From the NCBI GenBank assembly GCA_002385475.1, contig DGDO01000146.1, positions 1 to 31,962 of the forward strand: a stretch of 31,962 bases of DNA. Direction: 5' to 3'. A program made the translations under genes and the position numbers. Position 1 is the stretch's first letter, and the number at the start of each line of letters is the position of its first letter. Below, in pieces: positions 1 to 7,729 of the stretch. This stretch comes from Candidatus Sordicultor fermentans. Lineage in GTDB: Bacteria > Atribacterota > Atribacteria > Atribacterales > Caldatribacteriaceae. The notes under the pieces are model-generated. The model had not been told where the DNA came from and searched no databases. It worked only from the letters and a program-made list of their open reading frames with translations.

Positions 1-659
1 AGAATAAAGGCAAAAATCAGAATAAACAATAGGGCAATGAGAAAGGCGAAAGGAACAACGCCTATGAGGTTACGCATATCTTCAGGTAGCATTCCCGCCG
101 GTCTTTTGAAAAAGCTGTAGCCCTTTCCAGGAAGAAAGTAAGCTACAAAACCATTGCCAATTTCACCTACCTCAGGGGGAAGAAAGGTAATGGGAAAACC
201 CTGAGAAAGGCGCAGAGCGAAACCATTGGCTACCCCATAAATCCCTAACGTCGCAATAAAAGGAGGGACTCGGAACTTGGCTACCAGGATACCGTTTACC
301 AGCCCGGGTAAGAGACCTATTCCTATTCCTACCACTATTCCCCAGAGAATGGCTACATAAGGGGAATAACCTGCAGCGTAAAGGTCTCGCATGATAATAG
401 CCGAAATTACGGAAATTAATCCTCGCACAAATCCCACAGAAAGATCGATACCACCTGTTATGATGACAAAAGTTTCTCCCGCCGCTAAAAGAAGAGCGGG
501 TGAGGAGGTGATGAGAATGTTATTTAAAGTCTTAGGAGATAAAAAACCTGTTCCGGTAAAACTAAAAAGAACGCACAGAAAAAGGAGGAAGAAAACTACC
601 CAATTTTTACCTAAAAAAAGAAGAAATCGTTGTCCAGGATTTAGTTCAGAAAGTAACAT
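1..659 (-). CDS. CUT2-type sugar ABC transporter permease, partial (C-terminus off left edge)
   Basis: Reading the minus strand from the ATG at 659 gives 219 codons with no stop before the left edge, so the 3' end lies outside the window. The product is a hydrophobic inner-membrane permease of the ribose/xylose (RbsC-like, BPD_transp_2) family. The diagnostic motif GGIDLSVG sits at about residues 67-74, followed by several membrane segments and FRVPPFIATLGIYGVANG, the conserved cytoplasmic-loop region of these permeases. It would form the channel for the sugar delivered by the binding protein encoded just upstream (708-1697, same strand). An ATPase gene is expected beyond the edge. The gap to the binding-protein gene is only 48 bases and is almost filled by a perfect hairpin. 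The substrate cannot be read from the sequence. A plus-strand ORF over 391-675 is antisense and not believable. Confidence 0.9.
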   Translation of the reverse strand, partial: MLLSELNPGQRFLLFLGKNWVVFFLLFLCVLFSFTGTGFLSPKTLNNILITSSPALLLAAGETFVIITGGIDLSVGFVRGLISVISAIIMRDLYAAGYSPYVAILWGIVVGIGIGLLPGLVNGILVAKFRVPPFIATLGIYGVANGFALRLSQGFPITFLPPEVGEIGNGFVAYFLPGKGYSFFKRPAGMLPEDMRNLIGVVPFAFLIALLFILIFAFI

Positions 660-674
660 TTTTCACCCTTTTTG

Positions 675-703
675 AAAGGAGGGAGGGTAGACCTCCCTCC
701 TTT
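675..703 (-). terminator. Intercistronic hairpin between binding protein and permease
   Basis: A perfect inverted repeat has 12-base arms (675-686 and 692-703, AAAGGAGGGAGG and its complement) around a 5-base loop. It lies between the stop of the binding-protein gene (708) and the permease start (659). In the direction of transcription only a weak CAAAAAGG tract follows, not a U-run. It is therefore more likely an mRNA-stabilising or partial-termination element, as known between malE and malF, than a full terminator. The arms are made of Shine-Dalgarno-like purines. Confidence 0.7.
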
Positions 704-707
704 AGCT

Positions 708-1697
708 TCAGTCCTGAGGCATTCGATAAATATATTGTTGAGCTTCTGGATCATCTACGTTATCTCGGGTGAAGAAGAAGAAACCAGGAACAATTCTCTT
801 GGGGACTTCTTGACCTTCCACCAGATACTTATAAGCCCATTCTGCGGCTAAAGTTCCAATTTCATAGGGTTTTTGAGCCAGAACCAGATCTACCTGTCCT
901 TCCTTTAGCGCTTTAATCAAATCTTCAGTAGCATCCCAGGCAGCAATTTTTACCACTCCAGCTAATCCAGCATTGGCCACTGCCTGGTAAGCACCCTGGG
1001 CGCTATAGAGGTTGGTACCAAAAATTCCTACGATATCCGGGTGAGCCTGCAGAGCAGCTGCTACCTGTTGCTGAGCTTTTTCTTGCACATCCAGGCAGTA
1101 TTCTACTCCCACTAATTCAATATCCGGATATTCAGATATTCCCTTTTTGAAACCTTCTACTCGCTCTACTACGCTCGATGTATCAGGGTTGGTAGTTTCT
1201 ACAAATACTTTTCCTTTATAATCAATCATCTCCGCCAGGTGATGAGCTACTTCCACCCCTCCCTGAAAATTATCCGTTCCAATATAAGCCAAGGGAAATG
1301 ACCAGTCACTGGGTTTAGAATAATCTCCATCGCCGATGTAGGTATCAACAGTAATAATATCAATACCACTATCATAAATCCTCTTCAGGGGAGCGATTAA
1401 GGCTTCTTGAGAAGTAGGTACGATGGCAATTATATCAATATCTCCTCGGGCTGCCACCGCTTCTAAGATAGGAACCTGTACCTCTGGACCCCAGGCTTTG
1501 GGATGTTCAGCGATGAAAGCGTCCATCCCTAACTCGGCGGCCTTGTCTTTAATTCCCTCTCCAATCAGAACCTGGAAGGGGTCAAGGATACCTGAAATGT
1601 ATGCGATTTTGTATTTTTTTTCTTGAGCTAAAACTCCTCCGACTAACACCAATACCAGTAAAGAAACAATGAAGATAGTTAAGAAATTCTTTCTCAT
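708..1697 (-). CDS. Periplasmic sugar-binding protein of an ABC importer (RbsB-like)
   Basis: This 329-residue secreted binding protein belongs to the ribose/periplasmic-binding 4 fold. Residues 1-25 form a signal peptide (basic MRKN, hydrophobic core, VLA-Q cleavage site). No lipobox cysteine is seen. The mature part starts with KYKIAYISGILDPFQVLIGEG, the usual first beta-strand and substrate loop, and contains the IDIIAIVPTSQEALIAPLKR strand-helix typical of CUT2 binding proteins. It should capture a sugar or sugar-like solute outside the membrane and hand it to the permease encoded next (ending at the left edge). The start is supported by an AAGGGGGA ribosome site. It is the first gene of its operon, behind a good promoter at 1797-1826. 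The ligand is unknown. Confidence 0.9.
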   Translation of the reverse strand: MRKNFLTIFIVSLLVLVLVGGVLAQEKKYKIAYISGILDPFQVLIGEGIKDKAAELGMDAFIAEHPKAWGPEVQVPILEAVAARGDIDIIAIVPTSQEALIAPLKRIYDSGIDIITVDTYIGDGDYSKPSDWSFPLAYIGTDNFQGGVEVAHHLAEMIDYKGKVFVETTNPDTSSVVERVEGFKKGISEYPDIELVGVEYCLDVQEKAQQQVAAALQAHPDIVGIFGTNLYSAQGAYQAVANAGLAGVVKIAAWDATEDLIKALKEGQVDLVLAQKPYEIGTLAAEWAYKYLVEGQEVPKRIVPGFFFFTRDNVDDPEAQQYIYRMPQD

Positions 1698-1765
1698 AGC
1701 AAATCCCCCTTCTTTTATAAAATTTTAAAAACTTTTTTGGTTCCTTCTCTCCCCTTTATTTTTCA

Positions 1766-1779
1766 CCTCCTAGAGGAGG
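1766..1779 (-). promoter_or_regulatory. Small inverted repeat in the binding-protein leader
   Basis: CCTCCT and AGGAGG arms are separated by two bases. In the minus-strand transcript this falls about 10-25 bases after the predicted transcription start and contains an AGGAGGTGA Shine-Dalgarno-like string with no usable start codon behind it. It could be a leader hairpin or a protein site. The arms are short, so function is a guess. Confidence 0.35.
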
Positions 1780-1796
1780 AAAGGATAACCACTTAG

Positions 1797-1826
1797 ATTA
1801 TAATTCATCCTTTCCCTTTTTGCCAA
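1797..1826 (-). promoter_or_regulatory. Sigma-70-type promoter of the left sugar ABC operon
   Basis: On the minus strand TTGGCA (1821-1826) is followed after 18 bases by a perfect TATAAT (1797-1802). Transcription would begin near 1790 and give a leader of about 90 bases before the binding-protein ATG at 1697. This is one of the clearest promoter matches in the window. Confidence 0.7.
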
Positions 1827-1877
1827 CATTTTGAAATTATTTTTGTAGAAAAGGCTCTTGTAACTGGAACTAACAAA

Positions 1878-1896
1878 AAATCATTGCTGATGATTT
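1878..1896. promoter_or_regulatory. Inverted repeat upstream of the iron alcohol dehydrogenase
   Basis: AAATCAT and ATGATTT (7-base arms, 5-base centre) lie about 75 bases upstream of the dehydrogenase start, in the divergent region shared with the left ABC operon promoter. Size and position suit a repressor operator. The A+T richness makes chance occurrence possible. Confidence 0.35.
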
Positions 1897-1969
1897 AGTA
1901 CTTCTTGACCAGAGGGAGGTTTTTGTTATTAAATATAATAAAATTTCAAAAGCTAAAAAGGAGGAAGAT

Positions 1970-3142
1970 ATGAACAATTTTGAGTTTTTGAGCCCTACTA
2001 AGATAGTTTTTGGTAAAGGTACAGAAAATCGGGTGGGACAGGAAATTAAAAAATGTCAGGCTGAAAAAGTGTTGCTTCACTACGGTGGCGGAAGCATAAA
2101 GCGTTTTGGGCTTTACGACAGAGTGGTGGCTTCACTCAAAGAGTCGGATATTGATTTTATAGAGCTTGGCGGTGTGAAACCAAACCCCCGGGTGAGTTTG
2201 GTACGTGAGGGTATAAAGCTGTGTCGGGAAAGAGGTGTAGATTTTATTCTGGCAGTAGGTGGTGGAAGTGTTATAGATTCTGCCAAAGCCATAGGTATAG
2301 GAGTACCATATGATGGTGATGTGTGGGATTTTTATACTGGTAAAGCTGAACCTCAAGAAACAATACCTGTAGGTGTGGTGTTGACTATACCGGCAGCAGG
2401 GAGCGAAGCGAGCCCTGGCTCGGTTTTAACCAACGAAGATGGATGGTATAAAAGAGCGGTTAATGCAGAGATTATGAGACCCAGGTTTGCCATATTAAAC
2501 CCCGAGTTAACTTTTACTCTACCACCTTATCAGACAGTATGTGGAGCTTCAGATATAATGGCTCATGTGATGGAGCGTTACTTTACTCCTACCCGACATG
2601 TTGACTTTACTGATAGGCTATGCGAAAGTACGCTTAAGACAGTTATAAAAAATGTACCTGTAGTTCTTGATCAGCCTGATAACTATGATGCCAGGGCTGA
2701 GATAATGTGGGCTGGTACGATAGCCCACAATGACCTTTTGAGCACTGGTCGAGTGGGTGATTGGGCATCACATGACATAGAGCATGAAATTAGTGGCATA
2801 TATGATGTGGCCCACGGTGCCGGATTAGCAGTAGTGTTTCCAGCATGGATGAAGTATGTGTACAGAGAAAACAGGGATAAATTTGTCCAGTTTGCAGTGC
2901 GAGTATGGAATGTAGATATGGATTTTGAGGACCCGGAGCGCACAGCACTGGCCGGAATAGATCAACTAAAAAGATTTTATAAGAATGTGGGACTTCCCAC
3001 TTCGTTAAAGGACTTAGGTATATCGGATGATCGATTAGAAGAGATGGCTGATAAGTGTACAGCGGGTGATACAAAGACTGTCGGCAATTTTAAGAGATTA
3101 GGAAAACAAGACGTATTAAATATTTTGAAAATGGCATTGTAG
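1970..3142 (+). CDS. Iron-containing NAD(P)H-dependent alcohol dehydrogenase (YqhD/BdhA-like)
   Basis: A 390-residue cytoplasmic enzyme of the group III alcohol dehydrogenase family, full length for the YqhD/butanol-dehydrogenase branch. It would interconvert aldehydes and alcohols to recycle NAD(P)H during fermentation. The visible motifs are YGGGSIKRFG (38-47, cofactor loop), GGGSVIDSAKAI (97-108, dinucleotide binding) and the metal ligands D195, H199, H268 and H282. These fall one residue later than the D194/H198/H267/H281 set known in E. coli YqhD. The start follows AAGGAGG with good spacing. It is monocistronic: it is divergent from the left ABC operon and followed by a stem-loop and a long non-coding stretch. 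The true substrate is not determined. Confidence 0.92.
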   Translation: MNNFEFLSPTKIVFGKGTENRVGQEIKKCQAEKVLLHYGGGSIKRFGLYDRVVASLKESDIDFIELGGVKPNPRVSLVREGIKLCRERGVDFILAVGGGSVIDSAKAIGIGVPYDGDVWDFYTGKAEPQETIPVGVVLTIPAAGSEASPGSVLTNEDGWYKRAVNAEIMRPRFAILNPELTFTLPPYQTVCGASDIMAHVMERYFTPTRHVDFTDRLCESTLKTVIKNVPVVLDQPDNYDARAEIMWAGTIAHNDLLSTGRVGDWASHDIEHEISGIYDVAHGAGLAVVFPAWMKYVYRENRDKFVQFAVRVWNVDMDFEDPERTALAGIDQLKRFYKNVGLPTSLKDLGISDDRLEEMADKCTAGDTKTVGNFKRLGKQDVLNILKMAL

Positions 3143-3176
3143 ACCAATCAAAGCATGGGTGCTTGCTTGTCTGGTC
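3142..3176 (+). terminator. Possible stem-loop at the end of the iron dehydrogenase gene
   Basis: The stop codon is followed by a two-tier hairpin: outer arms GACCA (3142-3146) and TGGTC (3172-3176), inner arms AAGCA (3151-3155) and TGCTT (3160-3164). A loosely T-rich stretch follows but not a true U-run, so termination is only probable. Confidence 0.35.
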
Positions 3177-3300
3177 CTATCCATTTTGATTTTAGGTGGC
3201 CTTTATTGATGTGGGCAGTATAGTATGTATTTATAGTCGATAAAAGGGGAAAGCGTAAATTTTAAGTATAGAGGTACTTATATCTCTTACGTATAGCCTG

Positions 3301-3557
3301 CAGTCTTTTGAAGCCCCCAGAGCTTCCCTCCATGGGCTCAAGTTCGCTCCTTCTGGAGCTATGGTTATTGAGTGTTCTTATGTGGATTTAATCAGCCCTG
3401 AAAAGAATCCCTATCTGATGTTCTAGTCGAACTATATTTCCTCTTTCTTGATATTCAAATCGTTTTTTGTGATAACCGTAAAATTGCCAACGAATGGGAA
3501 ATGATTCAAGAGAATTATCAATTTTATAGGGAGCAGAACAGCTTACAGTGGAACTAA
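3301..3557 (+). pseudogene. Possible decayed coding remnant (weak resemblance to ERCC4-type nuclease end)
   Basis: Two 41-residue open segments in different frames (3301-3426 and 3432-3557) read like ordinary protein. The first contains GLKFAPSGAMVIECSYVDLI; the second contains LDIQIVFCDNRKIANEWE. The second recalls the (I/V)PI-x-F-x-D-x-R-(K)-x-A-E-E pattern near the end of ERCC4-domain nucleases, and both could come from one gene broken by a frameshift. There is no start codon with a ribosome site. The identification rests on memory of a short pattern and may be wrong. Confidence 0.25.
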
Positions 3558-3580
3558 AAACATAAAAAACACCGAGAGGG

Positions 3581-3596
3581 GAGAAAGATCTTTCTC
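3581..3596. repeat. 16-base perfect palindrome in intergenic region
   Basis: GAGAAAGATCTTTCTC is a perfect palindrome. It sits inside a larger potential hairpin closed by CACCG (about 3570) and CGGTG (about 3625). A related string, GAAAAGAGCTTTCTC, occurs near 16608 in the other long intergenic region. Confidence 0.6.
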
Positions 3597-3964
3597 AATA
3601 TCTGCAGCGCAAAATAACTTACGGTGTGAGATAAAAGAAAAGGGCTTATAGAAAATGTAAAAGACAAAAACTACCGAAGAAGACGCTTTTTCCCTATCGG
3701 TGTGAGGGCTGCCACCTTATAACCCTGGAAAACAAAACGACTATAGTTTAAACAAAAAAATAAAGATTGCTGAGGGGAGGTGCTCCAGTGTTGTGAGGGT
3801 CTCGCTTTTTAGTCCTCTATGCTGGTTTTAGATACAAACGAAAAGCAAGGGATGTCTATTTTTATTTAATTTTTTTGTCAACTATTCGGGAAAAGAACCA
3901 GAGCTTTAACATCTATCAGAGAGCCACTTTCTTTCCCTATTTTTCTTCTAAAGTCTGTCTGACC

Positions 3965-3992
3965 TTTACTTTTTTCTTTATTGTGGTAAAAT
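3965..3992 (+). promoter_or_regulatory. Probable pckA promoter
   Basis: TTTACT (3965-3970), a 16-base spacer and TAAAAT (3987-3992) preceded by TG at the extended -10 position give a plausible sigma-70 promoter about 40 bases before the pckA start. The -35 match is modest. Confidence 0.45.
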
Positions 3993-4032
3993 TCTGGAAA
4001 TTTAAGTGAGTTAAGTAAGGGAGGAAAAGTAA

Positions 4033-5589
4033 ATGCAATCTCTTTTCTATCCTCTGGAAAAGGCTGGTATTCATAACCCTCGCTATGTTTACTATAATGC
4101 AGTTGTTTCTCAGCTTTTAGAAGAAGCCATCAAAAGAGAAGAAGGAATTTTCACTTCTACCGGAGCTTTTAACGTGTTAACCGGTAAATATACTGGTCGT
4201 TCTCCCGAAGACCGTTATATCGTAGATGATGAAATTACCCATAATTCTATAGATTGGGGTAAAATAAACGTTCCCATAGAACCAGAAAAATTCAATCGAC
4301 TTCATGGTAAACTATGTGCTTATCTCCAAGGTAGAGATGTTTTTGTTTATGATGGTTTTGTAGGAGTAGACCCCCAATGTAGACTGGCAGTGCGTTTTAT
4401 AAATGAATATGCCTACCAGACAGTTTTTGTAGAAAATATGTTTCTTGAAGCAACGAGGGAAGAGTTAACTAATTTTAAGCCGGAATTTACGGTAATTTGC
4501 GCTCCCAATTTTAAAGCTGACCCTGAAGAAGATGATATTCGCTCTGAAGCTTTTGTTATCATCAATTTCCAGGAGAAAATGGTGATTATTGGAGGTACTT
4601 CTTACGGAGGAGAGATTAAGAAATCTATCTTTACAGTGATGAATTTCCTCCTTCCTCAGCAAGGGGTTCTTCCTATGCATTGTTCGGCCAATGTGGGAGA
4701 GAGGGGGGACGATGTAGCTATCTTTTTTGGACTTTCCGGCACAGGGAAAACCTCTCTTTCTGCTGACCCAAGACGGCGTTTAATTGGAGATGATGAACAT
4801 GGCTGGTCGGAGAAGGGAGTTTTTAATTTTGAGAAAGGGTGTTACGCTAAGTGCATAAATCTCTCTCGAGAGAAAGAGCCTCAGATTTGGGAAGCTTTGC
4901 GCTATGGAGCTATTATGGAAAATGTGGTAGTAGACCCTGTCACTCGAGAAGCGGATTACAACGATGCCCGCTATACTGAGAATACTAGAGCTAGCTACCC
5001 CATTGAGTATATCCCAAACGCTCTCATTCCTGGTATGGCTGGACACCCTGAAGTAGTGATTTTGTTAACTGCCGATGCTTTCGGAGTGATACCTCCTGTA
5101 GCTAAACTTAGCAGAGAAAAGGCGGTGGAGTTTTTCTTACTGGGCTATACCAGTAAGTTAGCAGGAACCGAAAGAGGTATTGTTGAACCCCAGGCTACTT
5201 TTTCACCTTGTTTTGGTGCTCCTTTTATGCCTCTTCATCCTCAAATATACGCTAAGATGTTAGGAGAAAAAATATCGCAGCACGGCTCCCGGACTTACCT
5301 GGTTAATACTGGTTGGATGGGGGGTCCTTATGGAGTTGGTAAACGGATAGACATAACTTATACGCGAGCCATTGTTCATTCTTTAATCGATGGTAGCATT
5401 GAAAATTATCCTTTCCGGGAAGACCCTATATTCGGTTTCTTAGTTCCCGAAGAAATTAAGGATGTACCACGAGAGCTACTTCATCCTCGTTCTACCTGGA
5501 GGAACGGGAGTGAGTTCGACGAGCAAGCTAGAAAATTGCAAAGCGACTTTGCAAAAACAATTAACCGTTTTAAGTTCTCTGCGGTTTGA
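4033..5589 (+). CDS. pckA: Phosphoenolpyruvate carboxykinase (ATP)
   Basis: A 518-residue cytoplasmic enzyme interconverting oxaloacetate plus ATP with PEP, CO2 and ADP. It acts in gluconeogenesis or, in anaerobes, in PEP carboxylation. Recognisable elements in order are the substrate arginine in TGRSPEDR (R56), YGGEIKKS (191-197) with the PEP-carboxykinase lysine signature, the kinase-1a P-loop GLSGTGKTSLS (233-243), the metal/phosphate motif IGDDEHGW (251-258), and the C-terminal NTGWMGGPYGVGKR. Length is normal for the ATP-dependent family; the P-loop form and size exclude the GTP enzyme. AGGGAGG lies 8 bases before the ATG. It is a single-gene unit with its own promoter and terminator. 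I see no truncation or missing catalytic residue. Confidence 0.97.
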   Translation: MQSLFYPLEKAGIHNPRYVYYNAVVSQLLEEAIKREEGIFTSTGAFNVLTGKYTGRSPEDRYIVDDEITHNSIDWGKINVPIEPEKFNRLHGKLCAYLQGRDVFVYDGFVGVDPQCRLAVRFINEYAYQTVFVENMFLEATREELTNFKPEFTVICAPNFKADPEEDDIRSEAFVIINFQEKMVIIGGTSYGGEIKKSIFTVMNFLLPQQGVLPMHCSANVGERGDDVAIFFGLSGTGKTSLSADPRRRLIGDDEHGWSEKGVFNFEKGCYAKCINLSREKEPQIWEALRYGAIMENVVVDPVTREADYNDARYTENTRASYPIEYIPNALIPGMAGHPEVVILLTADAFGVIPPVAKLSREKAVEFFLLGYTSKLAGTERGIVEPQATFSPCFGAPFMPLHPQIYAKMLGEKISQHGSRTYLVNTGWMGGPYGVGKRIDITYTRAIVHSLIDGSIENYPFREDPIFGFLVPEEIKDVPRELLHPRSTWRNGSEFDEQARKLQSDFAKTINRFKFSAV

Positions 5590-5612
5590 AGTAAACTCAA
5601 ATCTGCCATTAC

Positions 5613-5646
5613 TTTAAGCTCACCAGCCGTAGCTGGTGAGCTTTTT
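5613..5646 (+). terminator. Rho-independent terminator of pckA
   Basis: A perfect 10-base stem (GCTCACCAGC, 5618-5627; GCTGGTGAGC, 5632-5641) with a CGTA loop is followed by TTTTT (5642-5646) and preceded by an A-rich TACTTTAA. It is the clearest intrinsic terminator in the window, 24 bases after the pckA stop. Confidence 0.92.
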
Positions 5647-5753
5647 GTGTACGCCCGGTATGGACGGTGGCTTGGTGGTTTTGTTTTCCGGGTTGTTATT
5701 GCGGGCTCGCAGTTTTATCTGGTGTGACGATTCAATCCCCCTTAGTTTTCTCG

Positions 5754-6182
5754 CTACAATTGGTAGATTTCTTCATCGGTTAATAGCTGGAAGCCGTTTC
5801 TTTCCAGTATGTTATGAGCTTGAGGTTGATTTTCTACCTGTATGACCAGAACTGCTTTTTCCCCGCTTTTGATTACAAACCCGTAGGCGTCTTCGATGTT
5901 AATTTGATTTTCGGCTAAAGCCTGGGCTACCCGATGTAACCCCCCTGGCTCATCATTCATCACTACGGCAATGACCTCTTGCAGGTAAACCGGAAAATTA
6001 TGGTTGCGAAGAACCTCAAAAGCTTTTTGAGGTTCACTGGCTAAAATTTTAATCACTCCAAATCCATTGGCGCTGGAGATGGTGATAGCCCGAATGTTGA
6101 TTCCTTCCTGAGAAAGAAGGCGAGTAATTTTCTCAATTCTTCCTGGTTTATTCTCGGCAAAAATGGAAAGCTGGCGAGCCAT
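5754..6182 (-). CDS. Tandem ACT-domain protein
   Basis: A 142-residue protein consisting of two ACT domains (about 1-65 and 68-140). Each starts with the beta-strand/loop pattern seen as LSIFAENKPGRIEKITRLL and AVVMNDEPGGLHRVAQALAE. ACT pairs bind amino acids or related small ligands and usually regulate a partner enzyme. The gene starts 14 bases after a phenylacetate-CoA-ligase-like gene on the same strand, with AAGGAGG before its ATG. In anaerobes and archaea these two families are often adjacent, sometimes with indolepyruvate ferredoxin oxidoreductase, which is not present here. A role as ligand sensor for the ligase or for aromatic amino-acid breakdown is inference. Confidence 0.88.
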   Translation of the reverse strand: MARQLSIFAENKPGRIEKITRLLSQEGINIRAITISSANGFGVIKILASEPQKAFEVLRNHNFPVYLQEVIAVVMNDEPGGLHRVAQALAENQINIEDAYGFVIKSGEKAVLVIQVENQPQAHNILERNGFQLLTDEEIYQL

Positions 6183-6196
6183 TTTATTCCTCCTTT

Positions 6197-7495
6197 TTAT
6201 AATTGACGGTGGTCAATCACTCTTTGAACTTTTCCTTCCGGGGCAGGTATGCTCCCTGGTTCTACTAAAATCACCTCTGGAGTTACGAGAATTTCTGAAT
6301 GAAGCTCAGATTGTATTCTTTCTCTCAATCTTGCTAATTTTTGTAAATCACCCAGGAATAGCTCCGGTTTTATTTCCACTTCTACTATCATTTTATCTCG
6401 ATAATCTTCTCTTTCTAAAATGATGCGGTAATTGTTGCCCACTTCGGGATTGCTCATTAACACTTTTTCTATCTGCATGGGGAATATGTTTACTCCCCGG
6501 AAAATGAACATATCATCGGTTCTTCCCTGAATACGGGAAATACGCCGGTGGGTTCTACCACAAGGGCAGGGTTCCTCCAGGAGAGAAGCTAAATCTCCAG
6601 TTCGGTAGCGAATAAGGGGAGTAGCATCCCGATAAATAGTAGTGAGAACTATTTCTCCTACTTCCCCGGGAGGTGTGGGAGAAAGAGTTTGGGGATTGAG
6701 TATTTCTAAAATGTAATAATCTTCCCACAAGTGCATTCCTTCCTGAAAAACACACTCAAAGGCTACCCCTGGTCCGTTGACCTCTGATAATCCATAGGAA
6801 TTATAAGCTTTAGCTCCATAAATTTCTTCTATGCGACGTCGAGTCTCTTCGCTGTGAGGTTCAGCTCCTAAAAGCATGATGCGAATGTTGAAGTCCTGTC
6901 GAGGATCTAAGTCTTCAGCTTTGATTAGTTGAGCAAGAAGAAGAGCATAGCTGGGGATAATATGAATTGCTGTACTTTTAAAAAATTTCAAAAACCAGAT
7001 TTGTCTTTTGCTGTTTCCTGCTCCTATAGGAATGGTAAGCGCTCCTAACCTCTCTGCCCCGTAGTGCATACCTAAACCTCCGGTAAAAAGCCCATAACTC
7101 ATCATATTCTGGAAAACGTCATTTTTCCTCATCCCTACAGCATACATTGAACGAGCTACTTGATTAGTCCACCGGTCCAGGTCTGAAGCAGTGTAATATA
7201 TTACTGTAGGAGTGCCAGTAGTCCCAGAAGAGGAATGGAGGCGTACCGCTTCTTCTAAAGGTACAGCTAAGAAACCAAAAGGGAAACCTTCTCGTAAATC
7301 TACCTTAGTGGTAGGGGGAATAAATTTTAGATCTTCGGGAGACTTAATTTTTTCCGGGTCTATTTTGTTATGCGAAAAAAGACGACGATAAAAGCTGGTT
7401 CTCTGAGCATTAGCTATGGTCTTTTTGAGCCTTTCAGCTTGTAGTAAGGATAATTCCTCCCGGGGTATAGTTTCTAGTTGTTTTTCCCAGTACAA
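6197..7495 (-). CDS. Phenylacetate-CoA ligase-like AMP-forming enzyme
   Basis: A 432-residue adenylate-forming enzyme of the PaaK family, expected to activate an aryl acid (phenylacetate or similar) to its CoA thioester using ATP. Visible motifs are the phosphate loop LHSSSGTTGTPTVIY (86-100), AEPHSEETRR (211-220), YGLSEVNGPG (234-243), the adenylate motif YRTGDLASL (297-305), the CPCGR turn (310-314) and the hinge GRTDDMFIFRGVNIFP (324-339). Length matches the family. The start is TTG: AAGGAGAG lies 8-9 bases before it and no in-frame ATG fits. An ACT-domain gene follows directly. Without other phenylacetate genes, a role in salvage or energy-yielding catabolism of aromatic amino acids (arylacetate/CoA cycling) is the likeliest reading. 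Confidence 0.9.
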   Translation of the reverse strand: MYWEKQLETIPREELSLLQAERLKKTIANAQRTSFYRRLFSHNKIDPEKIKSPEDLKFIPPTTKVDLREGFPFGFLAVPLEEAVRLHSSSGTTGTPTVIYYTASDLDRWTNQVARSMYAVGMRKNDVFQNMMSYGLFTGGLGMHYGAERLGALTIPIGAGNSKRQIWFLKFFKSTAIHIIPSYALLLAQLIKAEDLDPRQDFNIRIMLLGAEPHSEETRRRIEEIYGAKAYNSYGLSEVNGPGVAFECVFQEGMHLWEDYYILEILNPQTLSPTPPGEVGEIVLTTIYRDATPLIRYRTGDLASLLEEPCPCGRTHRRISRIQGRTDDMFIFRGVNIFPMQIEKVLMSNPEVGNNYRIILEREDYRDKMIVEVEIKPELFLGDLQKLARLRERIQSELHSEILVTPEVILVEPGSIPAPEGKVQRVIDHRQL

Positions 7496-7729
7496 TTTTC
7501 TTCTCTCCTTTTTTAATTTATGTAACGTATAATGGATTAAGACAATTATATCTCACTTGAGAAAATATGAGGAATCGGTATAATCAAAAGCGCCTTTGCA
7601 TATTTATTGGTAGTTACTTCAACGAATAAACATTAAGAATAGCTTTGCGTTGCGCATTTTCTCTTTTGGAACGGAGAGAGTAATAATAGAATAGTAATAT
7701 GATGTGTCTAAAATAGAGAGGTGAATCAA

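Larger units (their letters stand above)
3177..3964. other. Long intergenic region with hairpins and ORF debris, no intact gene
   Basis: No intact coding frame with a start and ribosome site is seen. The stretch holds broken coding-like segments (3301-3557) and hairpin-forming sequence at 3575-3720. The hairpins resemble sequence in the other long gap at 16190-16787: shared strings include CCCTGGAA(A/G)ACAAAA (about 3723 here) and ACCGAAGA(A)GAC followed by CTTT and a closing arm. It also contains the palindrome at 3581-3596. The last part leads into the pckA promoter. Confidence 0.6.

Noticed and set aside
391..675. 94-codon plus-strand ORF
   Set aside because: Entirely antisense to the CUT2 permease, basic low-complexity translation (many R, K, P), no family resemblance.
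1905..1939. Promoter TTGACC...TATAAT for the iron dehydrogenase
   Set aside because: Both hexamers are good, but the spacer is 23 bases, too long for a sigma-70 promoter.
5636..5845. 69-codon plus-strand ORF after pckA
   Set aside because: It starts inside the pckA terminator and overlaps the ACT gene on the other strand.
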